DNA of 64,000 nt from Rouxiella aceris (GTDB lineage Bacteria > Pseudomonadota > Gammaproteobacteria > Enterobacterales > Enterobacteriaceae). Under the pieces are notes generated by a model. It was not told the origin of the DNA. It made no database searches and was given only the letters and a program-made list of their open reading frames with translations. The stretch spans positions 1 to 64,000 of the forward strand of contig NZ_JAADJU010000014.1 in assembly GCF_012933545.1 (NCBI RefSeq). Direction: 5' to 3'. Position numbers and translations under genes: made by a program. Shown in pieces: positions 1 to 9,792 of this stretch. Position 1 is the stretch's first letter. The number at the start of each line of letters is the position of its first letter.

Positions 1-99
1 CTGAAGGGACGTTTAAGACTAAGACGTTGATAGGCTGGGTGTGTAAGTGCAGCGATGCATTGAGCTAACCAGTACTAATGACCCGAGAGGCTTAACCTT
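1..99 (+). rRNA. rrl: 23S ribosomal RNA, 3' end (partial)
   Basis: The first 99 bases match the 3' end of enterobacterial 23S rRNA, including the run from the GTGTGTAAG segment to the closing GAGGCTTAACCTT. The gene starts outside the window. It is followed after 108 bases by 5S rRNA, and the operon lies next to mobBA, which is the position of rrnA in E. coli. The 23S-5S spacer (100-207) holds no tRNA. Confidence 0.95.
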
Positions 100-207
100 A
101 CAACACCCAAGGTGTTTGTAATTTGAGAGAGAGAGATTTTCAGCAATGTTCCGAGATTGGTTCTGGCGGCTTGCCTGTAAGGGAAAGCGGTTGGAATAAA
201 ACGAATT

Positions 208-327
208 TGCCTGGCGGCACTAGCGCGGTGGTCCCACCTGACCCCATGCCGAACTCAGAAGTGAAACGCCGTAGCGCCGATGGTAGTGTGGGGTCTCCCC
301 ATGCGAGAGTAGGGAACTGCCAGGCAT
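208..327 (+). rRNA. rrf: 5S ribosomal RNA
   Basis: The 120-base gene starts TGCCTGGCGG and ends CTGCCAGGCAT, so the two ends pair to form helix I. The internal sequence is nearly identical to E. coli 5S rRNA. It closes the rRNA operon; no distal tRNA follows before the terminators. Confidence 0.97.
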
Positions 328-338
328 CAAATAAGTGG

Positions 339-370
339 AAAGCCCTGTACTGACGTACAGGGCTTTTTGC
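339..370 (+). terminator. rRNA operon terminator 1
   Basis: A perfect 12-bp stem (AAAGCCCTGTAC / GTACAGGGCTTT) around a TGAC loop runs into a T-run directly after 5S rRNA. This is a classic intrinsic terminator. Confidence 0.9.
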
Positions 371-437
371 TGTCTGTAATACGGCAATAATACCCGTGTA
401 TCTCGCTCATCAAGACAATATGGTTAACCCACTCCCG

Positions 438-466
438 GCCCCTGACTGACGTCAGGGGCTTTTTTA
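438..466 (+). terminator. rRNA operon terminator 2
   Basis: A second GC-rich stem (GCCCCTGAC / GTCAGGGGC), again around a TGAC loop, is followed by T6. Tandem terminators are usual after rRNA operons. Here it also separates rRNA transcription from the convergent mobB. Confidence 0.85.
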
Positions 467-509
467 TTGGGCGATTGCGTTAAAAACAAGACTGGCAGGG
501 AATAACAGC

Positions 510-1022
510 TTAAACAGAAGGCCGATTTTTCAACCAACTGATGATAAAGTCACCGACTTCAGCGATATTATTGATATCCAGTTGCTGCACTGGCAAAGAT
601 AAGGGCGCATCAGTCGCTAACGCCACCACGTAATCGTCTAAAATATCCGCTAAATCCTTGCCTGAATCCTGACGAAATAACGCGATTTTATCGATCTTTT
701 CATACTTGAAACCTTCAACCAGGATCAGATCGAGCGCCGACTCATCAAAGCGGCTGGCCAAATAACAGAGATCCAGGGGGGGTAATGTCGGCGTTTCTGT
801 CATTAATGCCCAACGACTGCTGCTGGCAACCATGGTTTGCTCTGCCCCGGCTTTTCTGAGTTCAAAGCTGTCTTTACCCGGGGTGTCAACGTCCACCGCG
901 TGATGGCTGTGCTTAATCAGCCCCACCCGCAGACCGTGTTGGCGCAAATAAGGGATCACCAGCTTGAGCAGCGTAGTTTTACCGGTGCCACTGCGGGCGA
1001 CTACGCCTAATAATGGGATCAT
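510..1022 (-). CDS. mobB: Molybdopterin-guanine dinucleotide biosynthesis adapter MobB
   Basis: MobB is a cytoplasmic GTP-binding protein that assists MobA in converting molybdopterin to the bis-MGD cofactor. The 170-residue product has a P-loop near its N terminus (VARSGTGKTTLL, residues 6-17) and an ILVEGFKYE motif typical of the family. The start at 1022 is chosen because its ATG overlaps the mobA stop as ATGA and gives the usual family N terminus; an upstream in-frame ATG at 1049 would lie inside mobA. The pair forms a mobAB operon. The cofactor is needed by the formate dehydrogenase encoded later in this window. Confidence 0.93.
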   Translation of the reverse strand: MIPLLGVVARSGTGKTTLLKLVIPYLRQHGLRVGLIKHSHHAVDVDTPGKDSFELRKAGAEQTMVASSSRWALMTETPTLPPLDLCYLASRFDESALDLILVEGFKYEKIDKIALFRQDSGKDLADILDDYVVALATDAPLSLPVQQLDINNIAEVGDFIISWLKNRPSV

Positions 1023-1603
1023 TGCGTTTTCCTTAGCGAAGCCTGCCAAAGCTGGACATCCTCTGGCGTATTTAAATTGGCAAAGGCGGCAGGATTAGCA
1101 AAAACCACCTGCTGTGCGGCAACTTGTGCAAAGAAAAGCATAACTTTCCGCTCCCCTTGCGCCAGATATTCACGCAGGCGAGGGATCAGGCTTTTATTAA
1201 GCAGACATAGGGTGGGGTGAGCGCGTTCACCGTCGGTGACGTAAGCGGCAGGAGCCTGGCCTTTGTTTTCCCACAGACGCTGCACCAGGTTATCTGGAAA
1301 CGCTGGCACATCGCAGGGGACAAACGCCACCCACTCTGTCTGACTGGCAACCAACGCCGCCAGCATCCCTGCCAGCGGGCCGGCAAAGTCGACGGTGATA
1401 TCACCAATAACCGCAAAACGCTCGGCGTACTGTTCCTGATGTTGGTTACTGCTGATTAACAGCGTACCGACCTGCGGTAGCAGTTTATTGGCGATATGAA
1501 CGAAAAGCGGTAGCCCGTCAATCTTCACCAGCCCTTTGTCCTGCCCCATTCTTGAAGAGCGTCCACCGGCCAGAATGACACCCGTAATCGCGTTGCCGGT
1601 CAT
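1019..1603 (-). CDS. mobA: Molybdenum cofactor guanylyltransferase MobA
   Basis: MobA transfers GMP from GTP to Mo-molybdopterin, giving the guanine dinucleotide form used by DMSO-reductase family enzymes such as FdoG. The 194-residue protein carries the N-terminal nucleotidyltransferase signature LAGGRSSRMGQDKGL (residues 11-25) and the conserved VPCDVPAFP segment in the middle. The length matches E. coli MobA (194). It is the first gene of the mobA-mobB operon and overlaps mobB by 4 bases. The intergenic stretch to the divergent yihD (1604-1751) must hold both promoters. Confidence 0.95.
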   Translation of the reverse strand: MTGNAITGVILAGGRSSRMGQDKGLVKIDGLPLFVHIANKLLPQVGTLLISSNQHQEQYAERFAVIGDITVDFAGPLAGMLAALVASQTEWVAFVPCDVPAFPDNLVQRLWENKGQAPAAYVTDGERAHPTLCLLNKSLIPRLREYLAQGERKVMLFFAQVAAQQVVFANPAAFANLNTPEDVQLWQASLRKTQ

Positions 1604-1751
1604 GATGTTATCTCCATGTCTTGACTGATGATGATTGTAACGTCAAATATTGTCCTGGATCAGATTATACTTTTTTTCCTTTTCCCCCTTCTGTTCAGGG
1701 TCAAATAACCCTGCTACTTTGGATCACTACTCAGCTTAGAAGAGGCTCCTT

Positions 1752-2021
1752 ATGAAAGATCATCGTATCAATGAATTGATTGAACTTCTGCATCCGGCCT
1801 GGAAAGAAGACACAGATTTAAATCTGTTACAGTTTTTGCAAAAGCTGGCCACCGAGGCAGGTTACCAGGGTGCCCTTGCCGACCTGAGTGATGACACATT
1901 GATTTATCACCTGAAAATGCGCGGTAGCGCTACGACTGATGAAATCCCTGGCCTGAAGAAGGATTACGAAGAAGATTTTAAAACGGCCATTCTGCGCGCC
2001 AGAGGGATATTGAAGGATTGA
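1752..2021 (+). CDS. yihD: YihD family protein (DUF1040)
   Basis: This is an 89-residue acidic, helical cytoplasmic protein nearly identical to enterobacterial YihD. The function is not established. It has no signal peptide or membrane segment. A GAGGC ribosome-binding site sits 6 bases before the ATG. Its place between mobA and srkA-dsbA is the same as in E. coli. Confidence 0.92.
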   Translation: MKDHRINELIELLHPAWKEDTDLNLLQFLQKLATEAGYQGALADLSDDTLIYHLKMRGSATTDEIPGLKKDYEEDFKTAILRARGILKD

Positions 2022-2113
2022 TGTAAACTTATGTGAACTTCATGCGACAGGCTAAAAATTGATGGTACTATTTCAGACTATCCTTTTGCATTCTGGCCTA
2101 TCTGAATGAAGTT

Positions 2114-3100
2114 ATGAATAATTCTGCATTTAATTTTCATGCGCTGTCCCCGGATCTTATCCTTGATGCGCTAGAAAGTGTGGGCTTGATTGCTGAGTCA
2201 GGATTAACCGCGCTCAACAGCTACGAGAACCGGGTTTACCAATTTCTTGATGAACAGCGCCAACGCTATGTGGTCAAATTTTATCGACCAGAGCGTTGGA
2301 GTGCTGCACAAATTGAAGAGGAACATCGTTTCTCCGCGGATCTGTCACGTGCAGAGATCCCCGCCGTTGCGCCCGTTATGCTTCAGGGCAAGACATTACA
2401 TCACTATCATGGCTATATGTTTACGCTGTTTCCTAGCGTGGGCGGGCGTCAGTACGAAATCGATAATCTCGACCAATTAGAATGGGTCGGACGCTTTCTC
2501 GGCAGGATCCATCAAGTTGGCAGTGAAAATCTTTTTACTCATCGTCCTACTATGGATTTAGATGAATATCTCACCGAACCAAGAACGGTTCTCGCTACCA
2601 GTGAATTAATTCCCGCCAAGCAGCGGACCGCTTTTTTGGCTATCCTCGATGATCTGATCACGGTCATTAAAGAATATTGGCACTCTGAGTGGCAGCCGCG
2701 TCGCTTACATGGGGATTGTCACCCGGGTAATATTCTCTGGCGTGACGGACCGATATTTGTCGATTTAGATGATGCCCGTAATGGCCCGGCAGTACAGGAT
2801 TTATGGATGCTATTGCACGGCGATCGTTCCGAGCAATTAATTCAACTGGATATTTTGCTTGAGGCCTACGGTGAGTTTGCTGATTTTGACAGCCGCGAGT
2901 TGGCACTTATCGAGCCGCTTCGCGCAATGCGTATGGTTTATTATCTGGCCTGGGTGACACGTCGCTGGCAGGACCCTGCTTTTCCTAAAAGTTTTCCCTG
3001 GATGAAAGACGAAGACTTTTGGCTGGGTCAGGCTGCGGCATTTAAAGAGCAAATTAATAAACTGCGTGCGCCACCTTTGCAACTGATGCCAATGTACTGA
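2114..3100 (+). CDS. srkA: Stress response serine/threonine kinase SrkA (YihE/RdoA)
   Basis: SrkA is a eukaryotic-like Ser/Thr protein kinase of the APH/choline-kinase fold, linked in E. coli to the Cpx response and to protection from stress-induced death. The 328-residue product has the catalytic loop [12 protein letters not shown] (about residues 198-209) and the metal-binding segment [11 protein letters not shown] just after it. The length matches E. coli (328). It lies 41 bases upstream of dsbA with no terminator between, so the two are probably co-transcribed, as in E. coli where Cpx controls the pair. Confidence 0.94.
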   Translation: MNNSAFNFHALSPDLILDALESVGLIAESGLTALNSYENRVYQFLDEQRQRYVVKFYRPERWSAAQIEEEHRFSADLSRAEIPAVAPVMLQGKTLHHYHGYMFTLFPSVGGRQYEIDNLDQLEWVGRFLGRIHQVGSENLFTHRPTMDLDEYLTEPRTVLATSELIPAKQRTAFLAILDDLITVIKEYWHSEWQPRRLHGDCHPGNILWRDGPIFVDLDDARNGPAVQDLWMLLHGDRSEQLIQLDILLEAYGEFADFDSRELALIEPLRAMRMVYYLAWVTRRWQDPAFPKSFPWMKDEDFWLGQAAAFKEQINKLRAPPLQLMPMY

Positions 3101-3147
3101 GCAATATAAAAAGTTTTATAAAATTATTTAAACGGAGATCGATGAGT

Positions 3148-3789
3148 ATGAAGAGCCTTTTTTCTGCCAGAAAAATCATGTTAGCACTCGTTGGGCTGGT
3201 ATTGGCGTTCAGCGCCTCTGCTGCTCAATTTTCTGATGGTGCTCAATACACAACATTAGATAAGCCGCTGGCGAATGAGCCTCAGGTAGTGGAGTTTTTC
3301 TCATTCTATTGTCCGCACTGCTACGAGTTTGAACGTGTGTGGCATGTCTCTGATACCATTAGCAAAAACCTTCCAAAAGATGTCAAGTATGTGAAATACC
3401 ACGTCGATTTTCTTGGACCTTTGGGTAAACAGCTAACTCAGGCCTGGGCGGTTGCCATGGCATTGGGTGTTGAAGATAAAATCAGCCCACTGATGTTTGA
3501 AGCGGTGCAAAAAACTCAGACCGTGAAAACAGTAGCGGATATTCGCGATGTCTTTATTAAAGCTGGCGTTAGTGGTCAGGACTATGATGCGGCATTAAAT
3601 AGCTTCGTGGTTAAATCTCTGGTGGTTCAGGAAGAGAAAGCCGCTGCTGATTTTGCTCTGCAAGGTGTGCCATCCATTTTTGTAAACGGTAAATACCAGA
3701 TCAAAAATAATGGCCTCGATACCAGCTCTATGGACGCTTACTCCAAGCAATTTTCCGACGTAGTCAATTTCCTGGCAACGCAAAAATAA
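3148..3789 (+). CDS. dsbA: Thiol:disulfide interchange protein DsbA
   Basis: DsbA is the periplasmic oxidant that introduces disulfide bonds into exported proteins and is re-oxidised by DsbB. The product has a Sec signal peptide ending SASAA before QF, a thioredoxin fold with the catalytic CPHC motif in [12 protein letters not shown], and the cis-proline region [11 protein letters not shown]. Two in-frame ATGs exist, 3142 and 3148. The second is preferred because the GGAGA at 3134-3138 is 9 bases away instead of 3. It may oxidise exported substrates or cysteine-containing components of the nearby secretion locus, but that is only inference. Confidence 0.95.
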   Translation: MKSLFSARKIMLALVGLVLAFSASAAQFSDGAQYTTLDKPLANEPQVVEFFSFYCPHCYEFERVWHVSDTISKNLPKDVKYVKYHVDFLGPLGKQLTQAWAVAMALGVEDKISPLMFEAVQKTQTVKTVADIRDVFIKAGVSGQDYDAALNSFVVKSLVVQEEKAAADFALQGVPSIFVNGKYQIKNNGLDTSSMDAYSKQFSDVVNFLATQK

Positions 3790-3796
3790 GCAGTGA

Positions 3797-3827
3797 TATA
3801 AACGCCAGCTACGTGCTGGCGTTTATA
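3797..3827 (+). terminator. dsbA terminator hairpin
   Basis: A 13-bp perfect inverted repeat (TATAAACGCCAGC / GCTGGCGTTTATA) lies 8 bases after the dsbA stop. The T-run is short, so termination strength is uncertain. Confidence 0.65.
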
Positions 3828-4125
3828 TACCCGGCAAATAATTCCCGGCGTCATTAACCTATTCCAGGCTTGTTCACTGCACCCCTTCCCTGAATTTATC
3901 TTTGTTCACTCGCTGTAGTTGCTGGCGATAACATTACATTTTTACTGGCTGAATTCTTTAAATAAATATTGCTGAGGATATTTATATCCACAATGATGAT
4001 TAAAATAAAATGACAGTATAAGGCAGCAACGGCTGCTGATAAGCTGATGATTAACAGCCCTATATCGTTCAGCTCCGCCATATGCAACACAAATCTCTCA
4101 ATATGTTTTAATTTTACTCACAAAC

Positions 4126-4134
4126 TTATCCACA
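4126..4134 (+). promoter_or_regulatory. DnaA box upstream of polA
   Basis: TTATCCACA is a perfect match to the high-affinity DnaA box. It lies 115 bases before the polA start. DnaA is reported to stimulate polA expression in E. coli, so a regulatory role is likely. The rest of 3828-4248 is AT-rich and shows no supportable gene; yihF and yihG, found here in E. coli, are absent. Confidence 0.6.
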
Positions 4135-4248
4135 GGCTGGATCCGCGAGAAAGCGCGCAAGATCAACATCAAATTTCCTTTCCGGGTTCGACTTTGACCT
4201 CAGCTATGGCATGCTTAGGGTATGACATGCCACGTATAAAGAAGAGTT

Positions 4249-7047
4249 ATGGTCCAGATTGCTGAAAATCCATTAATCCTGGTAGACGGTTCGTCTTACC
4301 TTTACCGCGCCTACCACGCTTTTCCCCCGCTGACCAATAGCGCAGGAGAACCCACTGGGGCGATGTACGGTGTGCTGAATATGCTGCGCAGCCTGTTATT
4401 GCAGTATCAACCAAGTCATGTTGCCGTGGTGTTTGATGCCAAAGGAAAAACCTTTCGCGACGAGCTGTTTGCCGAGTACAAATCGCACCGACCGCCTATG
4501 CCGGACGATCTGCGGGCGCAAATAGAACCCCTGCATCAGATGGTAAAATCCATGGGATTGCCGCTGTTGGTGGTGCCAGGCGTGGAGGCCGATGATGTGA
4601 TCGGCACGCTGGCTCTGGAGGCTGAAAAAGCGGGGCATGCCGTTTTGATCAGCACCGGCGATAAAGACATGGCGCAGTTGGTTACCCCGGGCGTGACCTT
4701 AATCAATACCATGAATAACACTATTCTCGGGCCGGATGAGGTGGTAACGAAATACGGTGTACCTCCTGAGCTGATTATCGATTTTCTGGCCCTGATGGGC
4801 GACTCTTCCGATAATATTCCCGGCGTACCTGGTGTTGGTGAAAAAACGGCACAGGCTTTGTTGCAGGGGTTGGGCGGTCTGGATGCGCTGTATGGCGATC
4901 TCGACAAGATAGCCACCCTGAGTTTCCGTGGTGCCAAAACCATGGCGGCAAAACTGGCTGATAATAAAGACGTTGCCTACCTCTCCTATCAGTTGGCCAC
5001 CATCAAAACCGATGTGGCGCTTGATATCACCTGCGATCGACTTACCGTCAGCCCACCGGATGCTTCCGAGCTAAAAGGCTTATTCGAACGCTATGAATTT
5101 AAGCGCTGGCTGGCCGATGTTGAACAAGGTACCTGGTTAAGCGGCAAGAAAGGCCCCGTGGCGGCCAGCAAGAAAAGTGCTGTAGCCCAAGATGAAAGCC
5201 TCGAACAAACCACTGTAGCGCCAGCACAGCTCTCTCAGGAGGGCTATATCACCATTCTCGACCAGGTTACGCTCGATCAATGGCTGGTGTGGCTGAAAGA
5301 GGCCGAAGTTTTTGCTTTTGACACCGAAACGGATGGCCTGGATACCTTAACCGCCAATCTGATAGGTCTCTCTTTCGCTATTGCCCCCGGTAAAGCGGCG
5401 TATCTCCCCGTAGCCCATGATTACCTTGATTGTCCCGTCCAGCTCGATCGCAGCAGCGTGCTTGCGCAATTAAAACCGCTGCTGGAAGATCCCAAGCAAG
5501 CAAAAGTGGGACAAAACCTCAAGTTCGATCGCGGAGTATTGCTGCGTTACGACATTGAGCTGCAAGGTATCGATTTCGATACCATGGTTGAATCTTATGT
5601 GCTCGACAGCGTGTCTGGTCGCCACGATATGGATAGCCTTGCCGATCGTTATCTCGGCCACAAGACGGTAACCTTTGAAGAGATTGCCGGCAAAGGTAAA
5701 AACCAGCTCACTTTTAATCAGATTGCATTGGAACAAGCCTCCCCCTATGCGGCGGAAGATGCCGACGTCACTTTGCAATTACACCAGACACTGTGGCCGA
5801 AGATCGCGCAAGAACCGGGACTGAAAAAGGTGTTTAGCGACATTGATATGCCGCTGGTGCCTTTGCTGTCGCATATTGAGCGTACCGGCGTGCTGATTGA
5901 CCAGAATATTTTGGCGGCGCACTCCAAAGAGCTGGCTATCCGTTTAAATGAACTGGAGAGCAAGGCGCATGAATTGGCTGAAGAACCTTTCAACCTGGCG
6001 TCAACCAAGCAGCTGCAGGCGATTTTATATGATAAACAAAAACTGCCGGTTCTGAAGAAAACTCCGGGCGGTGCTCCATCCACCAACGAAGAAGTGTTGG
6101 CTGAGCTGGCGCTGGATTATCCTTTACCGAAAGTGATCCTCGAGTATCGCGGTCTGGCCAAGCTTAAATCGACCTACACCGACAAGCTGCCTTTGATGAT
6201 CAGCCCGCAAACCGGCAGGGTGCATACCTCTTATCATCAGGCGGTCACTGCCACCGGGCGTTTGTCTTCCAGCGATCCTAACCTGCAAAATATCCCGGTG
6301 CGCAACGACGAAGGACGCAGAATTCGCCAGGCATTTATTGCACCGGCAGATTACTGCATTGTTGCGGCGGACTATTCGCAAATCGAACTGCGGATTATGG
6401 CGCACTTATCGCAGGATAAGGGGCTATTGACGGCGTTCTCTGAAGGTAAAGATATCCACCGCGCCACCGCTGCCGAAGTTTTTGGTCTGGCACTCGATAA
6501 AGTTTCTGGTGAACAGCGCCGCAGTGCCAAAGCGATCAACTTTGGTCTGATTTACGGCATGAGCGCCTTTGGTTTGTCGCGTCAGCTAAATATTCCGCGC
6601 AAAGAGTCCCAGCGCTACATGGACCTCTACTTTGAACGTTACCCTGGTGTGCTGGAGTATATGGAACGCACCCGTCAGCAGGCGGCCGCACAGGGCTACG
6701 TCGAGACGCTGGATGGCCGCCGACTGTACTTGCCTGATATCAAGTCAAGCAACGCCATGCGTCGCAAGGCAGCGGAACGTGCGGCGATTAATGCCCCAAT
6801 GCAGGGAACGGCCGCTGACATTATCAAACGGGCCATGATCAAGGTTGCCGGCTGGTTAGCACAGCCTGATGCACCGCGCGCGCGGATCATTATGCAAGTA
6901 CACGATGAATTGGTGTTTGAGGTGCATAAAGACGACGTCGAAAAGGCCAATGAGACTATTCGCCGATTGATGGAAGAGAGCATGACGCTGGCTGTGCCAC
7001 TTAAAGTTGATATCGGCGTTGGCGAGAATTGGGATCAAGCTCACTAA
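4249..7047 (+). CDS. polA: DNA polymerase I
   Basis: PolA fills gaps and removes RNA primers during Okazaki fragment maturation and repair. The 932-residue protein (E. coli 928) shows all three domains. The N-terminal 5'-3' exonuclease (residues 1-300) carries VVFDAKG and [11 protein letters not shown]. The 3'-5' exonuclease has an intact DTETDGLD acidic motif near residue 353, so proofreading should be active. The polymerase domain contains motif A ([10 protein letters not shown]), motif B ([14 protein letters not shown]) and motif C (QVHDELVFE). The linker after residue 300 is the most divergent part. The adjacent spf gene and an upstream DnaA box match the E. coli arrangement. Confidence 0.97.
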   Translation: MVQIAENPLILVDGSSYLYRAYHAFPPLTNSAGEPTGAMYGVLNMLRSLLLQYQPSHVAVVFDAKGKTFRDELFAEYKSHRPPMPDDLRAQIEPLHQMVKSMGLPLLVVPGVEADDVIGTLALEAEKAGHAVLISTGDKDMAQLVTPGVTLINTMNNTILGPDEVVTKYGVPPELIIDFLALMGDSSDNIPGVPGVGEKTAQALLQGLGGLDALYGDLDKIATLSFRGAKTMAAKLADNKDVAYLSYQLATIKTDVALDITCDRLTVSPPDASELKGLFERYEFKRWLADVEQGTWLSGKKGPVAASKKSAVAQDESLEQTTVAPAQLSQEGYITILDQVTLDQWLVWLKEAEVFAFDTETDGLDTLTANLIGLSFAIAPGKAAYLPVAHDYLDCPVQLDRSSVLAQLKPLLEDPKQAKVGQNLKFDRGVLLRYDIELQGIDFDTMVESYVLDSVSGRHDMDSLADRYLGHKTVTFEEIAGKGKNQLTFNQIALEQASPYAAEDADVTLQLHQTLWPKIAQEPGLKKVFSDIDMPLVPLLSHIERTGVLIDQNILAAHSKELAIRLNELESKAHELAEEPFNLASTKQLQAILYDKQKLPVLKKTPGGAPSTNEEVLAELALDYPLPKVILEYRGLAKLKSTYTDKLPLMISPQTGRVHTSYHQAVTATGRLSSSDPNLQNIPVRNDEGRRIRQAFIAPADYCIVAADYSQIELRIMAHLSQDKGLLTAFSEGKDIHRATAAEVFGLALDKVSGEQRRSAKAINFGLIYGMSAFGLSRQLNIPRKESQRYMDLYFERYPGVLEYMERTRQQAAAQGYVETLDGRRLYLPDIKSSNAMRRKAAERAAINAPMQGTAADIIKRAMIKVAGWLAQPDAPRARIIMQVHDELVFEVHKDDVEKANETIRRLMEESMTLAVPLKVDIGVGENWDQAH

Positions 7048-7193
7048 GTGACGATAAAACAAGCTAATTTTGTAATTAAACAACATCAGTTGGCGGTAAT
7101 TTTATGCGTACGATCGCATAACCTTCAATTTTTGTGTAAGTAAACTACAAAAAACACTTTTTCATCGCAAAAAAATGAGGTAAAGTCTCAGAC

Positions 7194-7305
7194 GTAGGGT
7201 ACAGAGGTAAGATGTTCTATCTTTCAGACCTTTTACTTCACGTAATCGGATTTGGCTGAATATTTTAGCCGCCCCAGGCATTTTATGTCTGGGGCGTTTT
7301 TTATT
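7194..7305 (+). ncRNA. spf: Spot 42 small RNA
   Basis: From GTAGGGTACAGAGG through TTTGGCTGAATATTTTAGCC the sequence is essentially identical to E. coli Spot 42, a Hfq-dependent RNA that represses genes of secondary carbon use (galK and others) when cAMP-CRP is low. Only the terminator loop differs: GCCCCAG / CTGGGGC around an 11-base loop, followed by T6. A TAAAGT -10-like element sits just upstream (7181-7186). The location after polA is conserved. Confidence 0.95.
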
Positions 7306-7356
7306 GGATTTTTGACTGACTTTTTTGCCGCGTGGCAAGGGGAGAGATCCCTGAAC

Positions 7357-7382
7357 AAGCAAAAGGCAGCCGATCGGCTGCC
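7357..7382 (-). terminator. engB terminator
   Basis: GGCAGCCGATCGGCTGCC is an 18-bp perfect palindrome. Read on the minus strand it is followed by TTTTGCTTG, and it lies 33 bases after the engB stop. It also separates engB from the convergent spf. Confidence 0.7.
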
Positions 7383-7414
7383 TCTGACAGTGCTGGCGAG
7401 TTATTGCCAAGCCA

Positions 7415-8059
7415 TTATTCGCCTGACAGTTGTTCTTCTAATACTTCTGGCGGGATCTGGCTAAACCAGTTATTGAGTTTGTCACTGAGTTTATCGACAC
7501 CAAATTTCTTCAGGGATGAAAAAGCCTCGACCTGAATATCACCCATAAAAGGTTGTACCGCTTCGCGGACCATGGTGACCTGTGTTTTACGTGCCCCCGA
7601 GGCCAGCTTGTCAGCCTTGGTCAACAAAATCAGCACCGGAGTACCCACGTCAACCGCCCACTGCACCATCTGCTGGTCTAGATCCTTGAGCGGATGACGA
7701 ATATCCATCAAAACCACCAGGCCCTTCAGACAATTACGCATTTGCAGATATTCGCCCAGTGCGCGCTGCCATTTACGCTTCATTTCTTCCGGAACTTGCG
7801 CATAACCATAGCCTGGCAAATCCACCAGACGTATCCCGGATTCAACTTCAAACAGGTTAATTAACTGGGTGCGTCCTGGTGTCTTACTGGTGCGCGCCAG
7901 GCTTTTCTGACCGGTCAATGTATTGAGCGCACTGGATTTTCCGGCGTTTGAACGGCCAGCAAATGCGACTTCAATGCCTTCATCGCTTGGCAGATGCCGG
8001 ATGTCTGGGGCACTGATAACGAAATGGGTCATATGATAGTTGTAGGTTTGGCTGCTCAA
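7415..8059 (-). CDS. engB: Ribosome biogenesis GTP-binding protein EngB (YihA/YsxC)
   Basis: EngB is an essential GTPase needed for assembly of the 50S ribosomal subunit. The 214-residue protein has G1 (GRSNAGKSS, residues 35-43), the G2 region around SKTPGRTQ, G3 (DLPGYGYA), and G4 (LTKADKL). The length is close to E. coli (210). It reads away from the csrC-like RNA and yihI, as in E. coli. The 302 bases upstream (8060-8361) hold no recognisable gene. A TGTGAGAG at about 8199 loosely resembles half of a UvrY/SirA site, but no convincing palindrome is present. Confidence 0.95.
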   Translation of the reverse strand: MSSQTYNYHMTHFVISAPDIRHLPSDEGIEVAFAGRSNAGKSSALNTLTGQKSLARTSKTPGRTQLINLFEVESGIRLVDLPGYGYAQVPEEMKRKWQRALGEYLQMRNCLKGLVVLMDIRHPLKDLDQQMVQWAVDVGTPVLILLTKADKLASGARKTQVTMVREAVQPFMGDIQVEAFSSLKKFGVDKLSDKLNNWFSQIPPEVLEEQLSGE

Positions 8060-8361
8060 AACGTGCGTCTCCGTGAGGCTTTAGTATCTGGCTGGCGATT
8101 ATAGCGATAACAGTGGTGAGATGTGTTTCTGTTTTACAAAGCGCATGATGAAAAATCATTCATAGAAATGATAGCAGCTGAGATTTCTGCCATTAAGCTG
8201 TGAGAGTTTTACCATTTTTAATGCGAGCTAAAACGCTATTTATTCTACCTTTGCCATAAATTTTCATAAAAAACAATGTGGTGAGTTAATTGGCTGGTAA
8301 ATATTCCCAGTCACTCAGCCCGCTATCTTGAGCCTTAAGTGCTTTAGGGTAAAGTCTTTCT

Positions 8362-8570
8362 TACGCGATGAACGCAAGAGAGGAAACAGGGACGCCAAAG
8401 CGTTAAAGGATGTTGGGAACCCATCGCGTATCTGGCCAGGCAGGCGCAACAGGCAAAGTAAAGAAGGCAGGTTTTGGTCACAAAAGGACAGTGATGTACA
8501 AATATTCTGCCATCAAAAAAAAGAAAAAGGCGACAAGGTTAACTTGTTACCTTTTTTCTTTGTGCGCTTT
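8362..8570 (+). ncRNA. csrC: CsrC-like sRNA (CsrA/RsmA-sequestering RNA)
   Basis: The region between engB and yihI is the conserved place of csrC. It ends in a terminator nearly the same as E. coli csrC: AAAAAAGAAAAAGGCGACAAGG, then a short loop, CCTTTTTTCTTTG and CGCTTT. The transcript contains at least five GGA motifs (GAGGAAAC, CAGGGACG, AAGGATG, TGGGAAC, AAGGACAG), the signature of CsrA-binding RNAs. A TAAAGT -10-like element at 8350-8355 suggests a start near 8362. The 5' part is diverged from E. coli and both ends are estimates. No protein is expected here, although a 90-codon frame crosses it. Confidence 0.72.
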
Positions 8571-8625
8571 CTGCTAGATTCCGCGGCAATTCTATACTAA
8601 ATGAACACTCCTAAGAGTAGATGCC

Positions 8626-9159
8626 ATGAACCAGCCAGCGAAAGCCCCGCGCGCCAAAACCGCGACGTCAAAAACGAAGAAAAAAAGTCGTGTTGAGCTA
8701 GATATCGAAGCTCGCGAACGTAAGCGTGACAACAAGCGCCGTGGCCATAAGCCAGGCTCACGCGCTAACCCGGAAGGCGGCAAAAACACGTCGTCGACCA
8801 ATGATAAAAAAGCCGATCCACGTATTGGCAGTAAAAAAGCGGTGCCACTGGTGGTGGAAACCGTGTTGAATAATGCCCCTAAAGCGAAAAAAGTGGTCAA
8901 GCCTGTTGTCGAGGCCAAGCCTGCTCTTCCTCCAGAAGAAGAATTAACCCTGCTGGAAAATGATGCGCGTCTGGATTCTTTGCTGGATCTGTTGGACGAA
9001 GGGAAAACCCTGAGCGCCGAAGATCAGAGTTATGTGGATCAGACCCTGGATCGCATCGATGTACTGATGGAATTGCTGGGTATTGAATTAGGCGATGAAG
9101 ACGACGAAGACGAAGATGCCGGCGAGAATATGTATCGTCTGCTGAAAGGCGGCAACTAA
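8626..9159 (+). CDS. yihI: Der GTPase-activating protein YihI
   Basis: YihI stimulates the GTPase activity of Der (EngA) and so acts as a brake on ribosome assembly. The 177-residue protein has the family layout: a lysine/arginine-rich, probably disordered N-terminal third with [18 protein letters not shown], the DPRIGSKK motif near residue 66, and an acidic C-terminal domain with [20 protein letters not shown] and a run of Asp/Glu near the end. The ATG at 8621 in another frame stops at once, so 8626 is the start. Confidence 0.93.
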   Translation: MNQPAKAPRAKTATSKTKKKSRVELDIEARERKRDNKRRGHKPGSRANPEGGKNTSSTNDKKADPRIGSKKAVPLVVETVLNNAPKAKKVVKPVVEAKPALPPEEELTLLENDARLDSLLDLLDEGKTLSAEDQSYVDQTLDRIDVLMELLGIELGDEDDEDEDAGENMYRLLKGGN

Positions 9160-9186
9160 CCGGCAAGGTTATTTAGCTGCGATATA

Positions 9187-9221
9187 AGGGCCGGTCGACC
9201 ATCATGGTTGACCGGCCCTTA
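9187..9221 (+). terminator. Bidirectional terminator between yihI and the cytochrome b561 gene
   Basis: A 15-bp near-perfect stem (AAGGGCCGGTCGACCA / GGTTGACCGGCCCTT) around a short loop sits between two convergent genes. T-rich and A-rich flanks suit termination in both directions. Confidence 0.8.
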
Positions 9222-9225
9222 TTAT

Positions 9226-9756
9226 TTAGAACATCCGTGCGATAATCGCTTTTTTGCCCGCCAGATAGTGACGGACCACCGCAGTTACATGCCCCACCAG
9301 GATCACGCCCAGGGTAATGCAGGCATAACGGTGGACGATAAAGAAAAAGCGATTAACTTCCAGGTTTTCTATAGGTTGGGGGATCGGCCATAAACCAAAC
9401 AGGTTGTAACCTTTTTCCAGCATTAAAAAGCCCGAGACCAGCGTAACAAAAATGGTCAGATAGAAAACTTCATGGGCGAAGATCAGGAAACTCTTTTTCA
9501 TACGGCCGATCTCTGCCGGATAAGGTACTGAAGGGCGAAAGAAACGCCAGATAAAGCGTACCAGCATAATCGGGGTGGCAATGGTGCCCAGCGTCATATT
9601 CAGCACGGAGAAAAATTGGAAATAAGCCGTGCCCTCCAGAGCATGCAATATATACCCCATGCACATGGCGTAAATAATCACGATGGCCACCAACCAGTGT
9701 AACAGGCGGCTAAAACCGTCGTAACGCGTAGGTATTATTGCCCCATTGTTTTGCAT
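9226..9756 (-). CDS. Cytochrome b561 family membrane protein
   Basis: The 176-residue protein has four predicted transmembrane helices (about residues 17-38, 52-68, 90-110, 140-162) with histidines suited to ligate two b-type haems: RLLHWLV in helix 1, FAHEVFY at the start of helix 3, and VHRYACI and GHVTAV in helix 4. Proteins of this family carry electrons across or within the inner membrane. It lies 36 bases downstream of a copper-type TonB-dependent receptor, probably in one transcript. A plausible but unproven role is reduction of the imported metal or of a periplasmic partner. Confidence 0.82.
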   Translation of the reverse strand: MQNNGAIIPTRYDGFSRLLHWLVAIVIIYAMCMGYILHALEGTAYFQFFSVLNMTLGTIATPIMLVRFIWRFFRPSVPYPAEIGRMKKSFLIFAHEVFYLTIFVTLVSGFLMLEKGYNLFGLWPIPQPIENLEVNRFFFIVHRYACITLGVILVGHVTAVVRHYLAGKKAIIARMF

Positions 9757-9792
9757 TCTATCTTTACTCCTTGTTTAACCTGGATATTTAAG

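Noticed and set aside
123-353. 76-codon frame across the 23S-5S spacer and 5S rRNA
   Set aside because: It lies over a certain rRNA gene and has no ribosome-binding site.
3896-4090. 64-codon hydrophobic frame on the minus strand before polA
   Set aside because: GTG start, AT-rich composition and no recognised family; the hydrophobicity follows from base composition.
8328-8600. 90-codon frame between engB and yihI
   Set aside because: The sequence is the csrC-like RNA with its terminator; the frame is lysine/arginine-rich and starts without a ribosome-binding site.
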